From the NCBI GenBank assembly GCA_036266155.1, contig DATANR010000336.1:1-14773 (forward strand): a stretch of 14,773 bases of DNA, written 5' to 3'. The notes beneath the pieces were generated by a model, which had not been told where the DNA came from, searched no databases, and worked only from the letters and a program-made list of their open reading frames with translations. Origin of the DNA: SIAJ01 sp036266155 (GTDB lineage: Bacteria > Planctomycetota > Planctomycetia > Gemmatales > Gemmataceae). Of the stretch, positions 1 through 5,919 are shown one piece after another. Position 1 is the stretch's first letter. The number at the start of each line of letters is the position of its first letter. The position numbers and the translations under genes were made by a program.

Positions 1-90
1 AAGCCGTTCGCGTGGAAGTTCACTCGACAGAAAATGTTGGCCTGGTTAAAACGTGCGACACCGCATTTTTTGACCGCTCCCGTGGCCTAG
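1..90 (+). CDS. IS630-type transposase, C-terminal fragment (5' end outside window)
   Basis: Reading frame 1 is open from the window edge to a TAG at 88-90 and encodes 29 residues beginning KPFAWKFTRQKMLAWLKR. This aligns residue by residue with the C-terminus of the neighbouring element's transposase (KPVEWKFTRKELSAWLQR, ending at 1442), including the W-K-F-T-R block and the A-W-L motif. It is therefore the tail of a related DDE transposase. No catalytic residue falls within this tail, so it is impossible to say whether the gene is functional. Confidence 0.75.
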   Translation, partial: KPFAWKFTRQKMLAWLKRATPHFLTAPVA

Positions 91-136
91 AGCCGAAAGC
101 TACGGCAACCACGACGTTATTTGTGAAACGGACCAC
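1..136 (+). mobile_element. Right-end remnant of an IS630-type element
   Basis: The first 136 bases are the 3' end of an insertion sequence whose body lies outside the window. They comprise the transposase C-terminus (1-90) and a right terminal repeat. Bases 111-136 are identical over 26 bp to the right terminal repeat of the complete element downstream (1473-1498). The short region between the stop codon and the repeat differs between the two, so this is a related but distinct copy rather than a duplicate. Outside the repeat the flank reads TTA rather than a clean TA. Only the right end is visible, so whether the element is complete upstream cannot be told. Confidence 0.8.
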
Positions 137-215
137 TTAGCATCGTTCGTCAGGAAGACCGAGTTGCCGCTCGCCGCTTGAAATCAATGCCGCATTGGCG
201 GCGCAGTGGGCAATA

Positions 216-245
216 GTGGTCCGTTTCACAAATAACGTCGTAGTT
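216..245 (+). repeat. Left terminal inverted repeat of the IS630-type element
   Basis: It begins GTGGTCCGTTTCACAAATAA and is the exact reverse complement of 1469-1498. The preceding TA at 214-215 is the presumed target duplication. Confidence 0.9.
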
Positions 246-307
246 AGCTGATGCTTTTGGTATAGGGAGAAGCGCTTGGAGTCGTTCGCTTCGGCAGGGA
301 GGCCGAG

Positions 308-1442
308 ATGCCTGGACCACGGCGTAGACTCTGTACTTTTCCGGACGATTTTCTGCAAGAGGCACTGAGCACGGTTCGCCATCGGACGGCACCGGTCCAA
401 AGCGTGCAACGTTTTCGTTTGGTACTGCTCCTGCAGGAGCAACCAGACATTGTCAACGATTCCGCCGGTGAACAGGTCGGTTTCTCGGCGCGGCAAGTGC
501 AACGCTGGCGACGGCGCTGGACGGCGGGCGATTTCTCGATCGACGATTTAGCGGGACGCGGGCGAAAGCCGATTTTTTCCCCCTCTTGATCACGTGTTGA
601 TCAAAGCCATCGCGTGTGAGACGGTCGCGGAAACGAAGGAACCGCTGAGCCGCCAGTCGCTGGCCGACCTGAAACGGCGCGCCGACAACGTGCTCGGGTT
701 GCACATCAGTCGGAGCACGCTGTGGCGGATTCTTCACGAAGACGCCATCAAGCCGTGGCAGTATCGGCATTGGATCTTTCCGCGTGATCCGCAGTTTGCC
801 CGCAAGGCCGGCCCGATCCTGGACCTGTACGCGGGCACGTGGGAAGGCCAGCCCTTGGGCCCAAAAGACTATGTCCTGAGCAGCGACGAGAAGACGAGCA
901 TTCAGGCACGCCAACGCTGCCCTTCGGAAGTGCCGCCGCGTCCTGGCCAGTCGCGGCATGTCGAGCCGGAATACAAGCGTCGCGGCGCCTTGCAATATCT
1001 GGCCGCTTGGGATGTGCGTCGCGGGATGGTGCTGGGGCGCTGCGAAGCGAAGACGAGGATCGTGCCGTTTGGCCGACTGGTGGATCAGGTGCTCCAGCGC
1101 TCGCCTTACGACGAGGCTCGGCGACTGTTCTTCGTCGTCGACAACGGATCGTCGCATCGTGGCGCGGCCTCGATTCAATGACTACAGGACTGTGATCCGC
1201 GTATCGTGCTTGTGCATACGCCCGTGCATGCTAGTTGGCTGAATCAAGTAGCAGCGTACTTTTCGATCATTCAACGAACGGTGCTGATGCCCAATGACTT
1301 TCCGGATCTCGCAGCCGTGCGCATCCGCTTGGCCCTCTACGAGAACCTGACCAATCAACGGCCAAAGCCCGTCGAGTGGAAGTTCACTCGCAAAGAACTG
1401 AGCGCTTGGTTACAACGCAGCCAAGCACATTTTGCTTCGTAA
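308..1442 (+). pseudogene. IS630-family DDE transposase, frameshifted and with in-frame stop
   Basis: This is the transposase of the surrounding element. The N-terminal part (308-589, 93 residues) is a helix-turn-helix region (GFSARQVQRWRRRW, then GRGRKPIFSP). It is followed by the catalytic part in another frame (594-1442). Translation resumes as LDHVLIKAI if one base is skipped in the T6-C5 run at 573-583, giving a continuous F-S-P-L-D join. The frame is then interrupted by TGA at 1179-1181, after SHRGAASIQ, and continues directly as LQDCDPRIVLVHTPVHASWL. The first two catalytic Asp residues are present (DEKTS at 885; VVDNGSSH at 1140). The third acid, expected in the W-L-N-Q-V-E context, is Ala (GCA at 1251-1253). 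A good ribosome site (AGGGAGG) precedes the ATG at 308. The gene is very probably dead. Confidence 0.85.
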
Positions 1443-1468
1443 AACACGTGAATGCCCCAGGCCAGACC

Positions 1469-1498
1469 AACTACGACGTTATTTGTGAAACGGACCAC
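1469..1498 (+). repeat. Right terminal inverted repeat of the IS630-type element
   Basis: It ends TTATTTGTGAAACGGACCAC and is a 30-bp perfect match to the reverse complement of the left repeat. It is followed by TA at 1499-1500. The outer 26 bp also occur at 111-136, the end of the neighbouring remnant. Confidence 0.9.
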
Positions 1499-1517
1499 TA
1501 AGCGGAAAGGGCGCAGC

Positions 1518-1679
1518 ATGGAGGCCGAAATAAAAGACGTTCTCCGGTCCCAGGCGATGGGACCTCGCGAAGAGTTGGCGAGAGAGTTGCTCGGCATGAA
1601 CGATGAACTGAAAGCCAAGTACGGACTATTGCCCGATTCGACAGACTTGATCCGCCAAGACCGCGAGTCGCGCGGATGA
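1518..1679 (+). CDS. Small antitoxin-like protein paired with VapC
   Basis: It encodes a 53-residue acidic/basic protein (MEAEIKDVLRSQAMGPREEL... DLIRQDRESRG). Its TGA overlaps the ATG of the PIN-domain toxin by four bases (ATGA), the usual arrangement for type II toxin-antitoxin operons. The C-terminal D-S-T-D-L-I-R-x-D-R tail resembles the toxin-wrapping tails of VapB/Phd-type antitoxins. This is judged by eye. No AbrB or ribbon-helix-helix DNA-binding domain is recognisable. The start at 1518 is chosen for its AAAGGG ribosome site at 1505-1510; an upstream in-frame ATG at 1452 lies inside the IS and would translate its terminal repeat. The function rests on the gene pairing. Confidence 0.7.
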   Translation: MEAEIKDVLRSQAMGPREELARELLGMNDELKAKYGLLPDSTDLIRQDRESRG

Positions 1680-2101
1680 TCGTCATCGACGTAAGTGTAA
1701 TTGTAAAGTGCTATGTCCCGGAAGCGGGCAGCGACAAGGCGATAAAGCTGATTGCGGGATTCGAGAAGCTGGTTGCACCCGAGTTGATCCGGGTCGAGGT
1801 TTCTGCCGCTCTCTGCCGCAAGGCTCGGGAAGGCCAGATCCACGCGAACGACGCGGCCCTCTGCTGCGACAAGTGGCGGAAGCACCTGGCCGACGAAGTT
1901 GTGCTTACCGTCCCGAATCAAGAACTCCTGGCGGCAGCCGAACGCCTAGCTTTGGAGTTGAAGCATCCGGTTCAAGACTGCATTTACCTGGCGTTGGCGA
2001 AGAGCGAGAAGACGTTTCTCATGACGGCCGACAACAAGTTCCGGGACAAAGCTACGAAGCTGCACCCGGAGTCAAAGCTGCTGGCTGACTATCCAGGCTG
2101 A
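1676..2101 (+). CDS. vapC: VapC-like PIN-domain ribonuclease toxin
   Basis: This is a 141-residue single-domain PIN protein, the usual VapC length. The acidic active-site residues are all visible: Asp5 (MIVIDVSVIVK), Glu41 (RVEVSAAL), Asp101 (PVQDCIYLALA) and Asp119 (LMTADNKF). VapC proteins are Mg-dependent RNases that cut tRNA or rRNA when released from the antitoxin. The 4-bp overlap with the upstream gene implies translational coupling. All catalytic acids are retained, so the toxin is likely active, unlike the neighbouring transposase. The target RNA cannot be inferred. The native upstream control region was split off by the IS insertion. Confidence 0.88.
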   Translation: MIVIDVSVIVKCYVPEAGSDKAIKLIAGFEKLVAPELIRVEVSAALCRKAREGQIHANDAALCCDKWRKHLADEVVLTVPNQELLAAAERLALELKHPVQDCIYLALAKSEKTFLMTADNKFRDKATKLHPESKLLADYPG

Positions 2102-2146
2102 AGGCGGGCAACACCCATGACCCTTGAGGCAAGCGGGAGGTGACAC

Positions 2147-2386
2147 GTGCGGCCGCTGGGTAGCGACGTGTGGAAGGAGCCGCCGCCAGAACAATTCGAA
2201 CCCCTCCTGCACCTTTCGCCGGAGGGAATTTCCCAACTCGTCCTATGGCTCTTGATCGAGGAAACTCTACGCGGCCGACTTTCCGCCTTTCGCCCCCAGA
2301 ATTTCCCCCCGCAGCCAGCCGAGTGCCTCGGCGAATTCGTCGTCGGAGGGCCTGATGTAGTGCCGGTCGGCGACGCCTCGCGGTGA
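2147..2386 (+). CDS. Possible small protein of unknown function, antisense to the integrase 3' end
   Basis: This is a GTG-initiated frame of 79 residues with a strong ribosome site (GGGAGGTGA at 2135-2143, spacing about 4 bases). The first 40 residues lie in the gap between vapC and the integrase. They look protein-like: a PPPEQFEPLLHLSPEGISQL stretch followed by an amphipathic helix ending LLIEETLRGRLSA. The remaining half overlaps the convergent integrase gene and may be fortuitous. The N-terminal part could be the remnant of a gene cut by the insertion of the integrase-bearing segment. No family is assigned. Confidence 0.3.
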   Translation: MRPLGSDVWKEPPPEQFEPLLHLSPEGISQLVLWLLIEETLRGRLSAFRPQNFPPQPAECLGEFVVGGPDVVPVGDASR

Positions 2387-3601
2387 GTCGGCTAGGAAAT
2401 GCAGGGCGTAGAACTTGTATTGTGGGTGGCTACCGAGGAGCGTCGCCGAAGTCTTCCGCAGATGCTTCATCGGCAAGCGGACCGTTTTCTCGTCTTTGCT
2501 GCCCGCCATTCCCCGCCACGCGGCGTGGATACAGTCGTAACGCTGCATGGCCCCATCTTCGCCGAGAGAGAATTTCACCAGCGGGTTGCCGTTCTCGGTG
2601 GTCAACACCAGATCGCCTGTATCCGCCTTGTGCCTCTTCAGCAGGGCGAGAGTCTCTGGCCAGAGAGTGTAGGTGACGACTGGCCCGTGCCGCTCGCGGG
2701 TCTTGCTCCGGGCTCGCGTCAGCGTCCCCTTCGTCCAGTTCACCTCGTCCTTCTTCAGCTCGGCGATGTCGTTCTGGTACATGCCGCAGTTGAGCATGAG
2801 CAAGACGTACAACTTCAACCGTTCGGACCGCACTCCGCACGCCTTGAGGATCGCCCGCAACTCCTCGACGGTAAAGGTCTCGATCTGCTTCGGAGCGGAG
2901 TGGTTGAACCGCAGCCGGCGGGAACGGATGTTGCCGGGAAGTGGGATTAGTCTTAACTCGGCGAGGCGGCTTATGAACTGCTTCGCCGTCATCAACAACG
3001 TGTGGGCGTAGGTAGGGGAGTATTTCTTCCCGCCCACCTGGAGGGAGAGATGCGAGAAGTAGGCTTCGAGCTTCGCCTCGTCGATCGCGTCGATTGGGCC
3101 CTTCTCGCCGATCCAGTCGCGGAAGATGCCGATGGTCCGACAGTAGCTGTCGAAGCGGCCCTCGCTCTTCTGTCTTGACCGGACGATGCCGCGGAGGAAC
3201 TCCTGCCATTGCTCGACATGTGCCTTCACGGTGCGTTCAGCCGGGGCCGCCTTCTCGGCGGCCGCGACCATCGCGTCGGCCTGGCCCTTGATCTTCTGGT
3301 ACTGGCCGGTGCCGATCAGGGAATCGACCAGCTTCTCGCGGCTGGTCTCGTCCAACTGCTGCCAGTCCTGCACCATCAACCACACTTTGAATGCGTTGGC
3401 CCGGATGTCCTCTTCAGAGGGCGGTGCGGCCTCAATCTCCTTTTGTTTCGCCTCCCACCACGCGTTCGCGGCAGCGAGGCTCCCCTCGCGCGTCTCCGGG
3501 CAATTGAGCTGGCGGCAGGAGACGGCGTACATCTTGCCCTGGTGCTTCTTCAGCCAGCGCTTGCCGGACGGCACCCACGTCATCGCGGCTTTCTTGGGCA
3601 T
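2267..3601 (-). CDS. Tyrosine recombinase / phage-type site-specific integrase
   Basis: This is a 444-residue protein with the layout of tyrosine integrases: a basic N-terminal arm-binding region (about 8-60), a SAM-like core-binding domain (about 120-235) and a catalytic domain (about 240-430). Visible catalytic elements are the beta-hairpin Lys (RARSKTR, Lys300), the Arg of the H-x-x-R box (MKHLRKTSATLL, Arg382) and the Tyr nucleophile (DRHYIRP, Tyr415). Three positions are unusual. The box-I Arg expected after G-M (GMYQNDIAEL, 273-282) is absent. The H-x-x-R His is Lys379. The L-G-H motif before the Tyr reads L-A-D (403-405). The start is supported by AGAGG about 6 bases upstream. The gene lies 227 bases from the 3' end of a tRNA-Ser and is transcribed away from it, as in tRNA-integrated elements. 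Confidence 0.85.
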   Translation of the reverse strand: MPKKAAMTWVPSGKRWLKKHQGKMYAVSCRQLNCPETREGSLAAANAWWEAKQKEIEAAPPSEEDIRANAFKVWLMVQDWQQLDETSREKLVDSLIGTGQYQKIKGQADAMVAAAEKAAPAERTVKAHVEQWQEFLRGIVRSRQKSEGRFDSYCRTIGIFRDWIGEKGPIDAIDEAKLEAYFSHLSLQVGGKKYSPTYAHTLLMTAKQFISRLAELRLIPLPGNIRSRRLRFNHSAPKQIETFTVEELRAILKACGVRSERLKLYVLLMLNCGMYQNDIAELKKDEVNWTKGTLTRARSKTRERHGPVVTYTLWPETLALLKRHKADTGDLVLTTENGNPLVKFSLGEDGAMQRYDCIHAAWRGMAGSKDEKTVRLPMKHLRKTSATLLGSHPQYKFYALHFLADSPRGVADRHYIRPSDDEFAEALGWLRGEILGAKGGKSAA

Positions 3602-3666
3602 CGAAGCCTCTGGGCTTTACCGAGGCGCGGACCGCGAGAATCTGCGAAGCGGCCCGCTGAGTTTTG

Positions 3667-3767
3667 TTTGTAAACCCGAATGCTGCACCAGCATCGTAGG
3701 GGGCCTTGGTCGGTTTTGTAAACCGCTTTGTAAACCAGAAGGGAGGAAATCGGAGACGTGGTTTACA
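3667..3767. repeat. Cluster of TGTAAACC motifs (three direct, one inverted)
   Basis: The 10-mer TTTGTAAACC occurs at 3667-3676, 3715-3724 and 3727-3736. The last two start 12 bases apart. Its 8-base core occurs inverted at 3760-3767 (GGTTTACA). All four lie between the integrase start codon and the tRNA-Ser gene. Clustered short repeats beside an integrase gene are typical of arm-type binding sites for the integrase or an excisionase. They could equally be operators controlling the integrase promoter. Assignment as arm sites is inference. Confidence 0.5.
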
Positions 3768-3773
3768 GGAACG

Positions 3774-3795
3774 AAAAGAGCCGCTTTCGCGGCTC
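3774..3795 (-). terminator. Intrinsic terminator of tRNA-Ser
   Basis: On the minus strand a 7-bp GC-rich stem (GAGCCGC / GCGGCTC, 778-784 with 789-795 after adding 3000) closes a GAAA loop and is followed directly by four T. It lies 33 bases past the tRNA 3' end and fits a rho-independent terminator. Confidence 0.75.
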
Positions 3796-3828
3796 GTCTC
3801 GCAAACCATTATCCTGAAGGCTTTTGAG

Positions 3829-3915
3829 CGGAGAGGAAGGGATTCGAACCCTTGGTGGAGTTTCCCCCACACAGCATTTCCAGTGCTGCACAATCGACCA
3901 CTCTGCCACCTCTCC
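3829..3915 (-). tRNA. tRNA-Ser (anticodon GGA)
   Basis: This 87-base tRNA on the minus strand has a 7-bp acceptor stem (GGAGAGG paired with CCTCTCC), a discriminator G and a T-arm with GGTTCGAATCC. The anticodon stem CAGCA/TGCTG holds the loop CTGGAAA, giving anticodon GGA, which reads UCC and UCU. A long class II variable arm, diagnostic of serine tRNAs, is present (GTGGGGGAAACTCCAC). CCA is not encoded: the three bases after the discriminator read CTC on the tRNA strand. It lies 44 bases downstream of the M24 peptidase stop codon but has its own promoter and terminator. tRNA-Ser genes are frequent integrase targets, and an integrase gene starts 227 bases beyond its 3' end. Confidence 0.95.
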
Positions 3916-3924
3916 GTTGGGGGC

Positions 3925-3954
3925 ATCTTAGGGCTTCGCACCGCGGCGCGTCAA
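3925..3954 (-). promoter_or_regulatory. Sigma70-type promoter of tRNA-Ser
   Basis: On the minus strand TTGACG (3954-3949) and TAAGAT (3930-3925) are separated by 18 bases. The first base of the mature tRNA lies 10 bases downstream of the -10 box, so the transcript would start almost at the tRNA. The -35 box starts 6 bases after the peptidase stop codon. Confidence 0.65.
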
Positions 3955-3959
3955 CGGCG

Positions 3960-5048
3960 TCAGGTCAACGAGATCGTGTGGTTGCTCAGGCGTTCGTAGC
4001 CGGTTGGCGTGATCAAGTAGTTGTGCTCGATGCGGACGCCGCCGATTCCGTCGACGTAGACTCCGGGCTCCAGGGTCACCACGGCGCCATTGACAAGCGA
4101 TTCCGAAGAGTGGCGCACAATAAACGGCGCCTCCGGATGGCTGAGCCCCAGTCCGTGACCAGCGTGATGTGGAAAGGCGTCGGCCAATCCTGCTTTTTCA
4201 AGTGCGCCGCGGACGGCATCGTAGACGGACTGGCACGTCGCACCGGCACGCAGCGTCGCTTCGCCGGCGGTCATCGCTGCCATGCACGCGTCGAACAGGC
4301 GTTGTTGATTGGGTGTTGGTTTTTTCCCGACAACGAGCGTGTTGGTGAAATCGCTTCGATAGCCGGACAGGATGACCGAGTAATCCAGAATGAACATGTC
4401 GCCGTCAGCGAGTAGATGATTGGTCGGTGGGCCGCCGCGTCGTGCCGGGCCGGGCGAAACCGCGAAGTCGCCATACACGATGGCCGCGTGCCCAGCGGCA
4501 CGCGAGCACGCGGAGAATACACCGAGATAAACGTCCAGTTCGGTCATGCCGGCTTGAATATTGGACCGAGCCCATGCGTGGCCGGCCTCCGTTGCACGCA
4601 TGCATGCGTGAAGCAAGTCGACTTCGTCGGCGACTTTTGCCTGTCGAAGCTCTGAAATGGTCTCGATGACAAGCGGCCCAACGGCGTCGGCCAGCGAATC
4701 GTGGATGCGACCACCGTTGGCTTCGACGGCGGGCCGCAATGCCAGACGGCGGGCACCCAGACCGGCCGATTGGCCGTCGTACCAAGGAATTACTTCGCGT
4801 CGATCGACGTAGGCGGCTTGCACGGAAGCCGGCAGTCGTTTGTCGTGATAGAGCGTCGCATGGCCGTCGGGTCGGAGGACGAGCAAGCCCCCGAAGTCGG
4901 CGCCCAGACTGAAGGGGTCGACGTAGAAATTAGCCAAATAGCAAAGATGAAGTGGATCGCTCAGCACGAGAGCGGGCACATTGACTCGACCAGCCAGGGC
5001 GTCCCACAGGCGGGCGCGGCGAGCCCGACAGCCGTCTTCGGTGAGCAT
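3960..5048 (-). CDS. M24 family metallopeptidase (Xaa-Pro aminopeptidase/dipeptidase type)
   Basis: This is a cytoplasmic dimetal peptidase of the pita-bread fold, expected to remove residues next to proline. The protein has 362 residues: an N-terminal creatinase-like domain (about 20-130) and a catalytic domain (about 140-362). The five metal ligands of the family are all visible: Asp222 and Asp233 (ILDYSVILSGYRSDFTNT), His298 (HAGHGLGLSHPEAP), Glu327 (TLEPGVYV) and Glu341 (VRIEHNYLI). The start at 5048 (MLTEDGCRARRARLWD) is preferred. The longer open frame to 5423 has unrelated sequence and would overlap the divergent ubiE gene. The ribosome site is weak. The exact substrate cannot be told from sequence. 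Confidence 0.88.
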   Translation of the reverse strand: MLTEDGCRARRARLWDALAGRVNVPALVLSDPLHLCYLANFYVDPFSLGADFGGLLVLRPDGHATLYHDKRLPASVQAAYVDRREVIPWYDGQSAGLGARRLALRPAVEANGGRIHDSLADAVGPLVIETISELRQAKVADEVDLLHACMRATEAGHAWARSNIQAGMTELDVYLGVFSACSRAAGHAAIVYGDFAVSPGPARRGGPPTNHLLADGDMFILDYSVILSGYRSDFTNTLVVGKKPTPNQQRLFDACMAAMTAGEATLRAGATCQSVYDAVRGALEKAGLADAFPHHAGHGLGLSHPEAPFIVRHSSESLVNGAVVTLEPGVYVDGIGGVRIEHNYLITPTGYERLSNHTISLT

Positions 5049-5095
5049 CTTTGGTTCTCGCAGAGGCGACGTTCGTACGTTAGCTGCAGGGGCTG

Positions 5096-5125
5096 TTGTC
5101 GCCCATGATGCGGTCGCGGTTATGT
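5096..5125 (+). promoter_or_regulatory. Candidate promoter for ubiE-hemE
   Basis: TTGTCG (5096-5101) and TTATGT (5120-5125) are separated by 18 bases within the 108-base divergent region. Transcription would start near 5132, making the GTG at 5133 an unlikely start codon and favouring ATG 5157. The match to consensus is moderate. Confidence 0.35.
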
Positions 5126-5156
5126 CAAGTGAGTGAAGTCTTTGCGGAATAGCTAC

Positions 5157-5870
5157 ATGCCCGATTTGCTCGATCGACGGGAAACGCGCATCCGCCGAAT
5201 GTTCGACGGAATCGCGCCGAAGTACGATCTGCTCAATCACCTCTTGAGCTTGAACATCGACAAGGGATGGCGGAAGCGCGTTGTCAAACAAGTTCGTCCG
5301 TCGACCGGGCCGGTGCTCGATGTCTGCACGGGTACGGGCGATCTGGCTTTTGAATACGATCGGATATTCGCGGGCCGGTTGCCAATCGTCGGGGCGGATT
5401 TTTCGGGTGCGATGTTGTCTCAAGCGGTCGAGAAATCACGCCGACGCGGCTCGCATCCACGCATTCAGTTCGTGCAAGCCGACGCTCAGCAGATGCCTTT
5501 TCCCGATTCGATGTTCGAAGTCGTCACGGTTGCCTTTGGGCTGCGGAACGTGACGGACATCGATCGCGGGCTCGCGGAAATGGCTCGCGTGGCTCGGCCC
5601 GGTGGCCGTGTGGCGGTGTTGGAATTCTCGCGTCCGCGGCATTGGTTCCTCGGTCGGGCCTACCGAGCTTACTTTCGCTTTCTGTTGCCGATCGTCGGCC
5701 AGCTCTTCTCGCGGAGCGGCGAGAAGGCTTATGTTTATCTGCCCGCGAGTGTAATGGAGTTTCCCGACGGCGAAGCCTTGGCGGAGCGCATGCGCGCGAT
5801 TGGCCTGCATGATGTAACGATCGCGCCGTTCACGTTTGGGATTGCGACTCTTTACGTCGGCACGAAGTAA
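5157..5870 (+). CDS. ubiE: Demethylmenaquinone/ubiquinone C-methyltransferase UbiE/MenG
   Basis: This is a SAM-dependent C-methyltransferase catalysing the last ring methylation in quinone biosynthesis. In a planctomycete the substrate is most likely demethylmenaquinone (MenG role). It has 237 residues. The N-terminal R-x-R-R-M-F-D-x-I-A-P-x-Y-D-L-L-N block (11-27) is characteristic of the family. SAM motif I is VLDVCTGTGDLAFE (53-66), followed by the acidic GADFSGAML (79-87), then DAQQMPFPDSMFEVVTVAFG (109-128) and the family hallmark GLRNVTD. ARPGGRVAVLEFSRP (146-160) is the post-II motif. A GTG start at 5133 would add eight residues without family-like sequence. It heads a rightward unit with hemE, 49 bases downstream, and is divergent from the M24 peptidase. 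Confidence 0.93.
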   Translation: MPDLLDRRETRIRRMFDGIAPKYDLLNHLLSLNIDKGWRKRVVKQVRPSTGPVLDVCTGTGDLAFEYDRIFAGRLPIVGADFSGAMLSQAVEKSRRRGSHPRIQFVQADAQQMPFPDSMFEVVTVAFGLRNVTDIDRGLAEMARVARPGGRVAVLEFSRPRHWFLGRAYRAYFRFLLPIVGQLFSRSGEKAYVYLPASVMEFPDGEALAERMRAIGLHDVTIAPFTFGIATLYVGTK

Positions 5871-5919
5871 GCAGCGAATTTCCGTATAGAAAAGGGGTCC
5901 GCTGGTCGCGAGAGAACTG

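Larger units (their letters stand above)
216..1498 (+). mobile_element. Complete IS630-type insertion sequence (about 1.28 kb)
   Basis: The element is bounded by 30-bp perfect inverted repeats (216-245 and 1469-1498), with the dinucleotide TA immediately outside both ends (214-215 and 1499-1500). IS630/Tc1-mariner elements insert at TA and duplicate it, so the boundaries can be placed to the base. The only cargo is a rightward transposase gene with three inactivating lesions. The ends look intact, so the element could still be moved by a transposase supplied from another copy. It sits between an older IS remnant on the left and a vapBC pair on the right, 19 bases upstream of the antitoxin start codon. 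Confidence 0.9.

Noticed and set aside
1179..1181. Two in-frame TGA codons inside otherwise family-like proteins (1179 and 10948) might mean TGA is a sense codon.
   Set aside because: vapB, vapC, the M24 peptidase, znuA and other intact genes here all terminate at TGA, so genome-wide reassignment is excluded.
2194..2203. ATTCGAACCC repeats the T-arm of tRNA-Ser (3842-3851) in the same orientation on the far side of the integrase, suggesting an attachment site.
   Set aside because: Only 10 bases match. The sequence toward the tRNA 3' end, which a true attachment core should duplicate, does not match, and the motif is generic to tRNA T-arms.
3667..3767. The TGTAAACC repeats as a CRISPR array.
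   Set aside because: The repeats are only 8-10 bases, with start-to-start spacings of 48 and 12 bases and one inverted copy, which does not fit a repeat-spacer array.
3186..3827. A 213-residue plus-strand frame spanning the integrase 5' part and the gap.
   Set aside because: It is antisense to the well-supported integrase and Cys/Ser-rich, and its tail only translates the TGTAAACC repeats.
5049..5423. An N-terminal extension of the M24 peptidase to 5423 (125 extra residues).
   Set aside because: The extension is unlike the family, runs antisense to ubiE and lacks a ribosome site. The family-like sequence begins at 5048.
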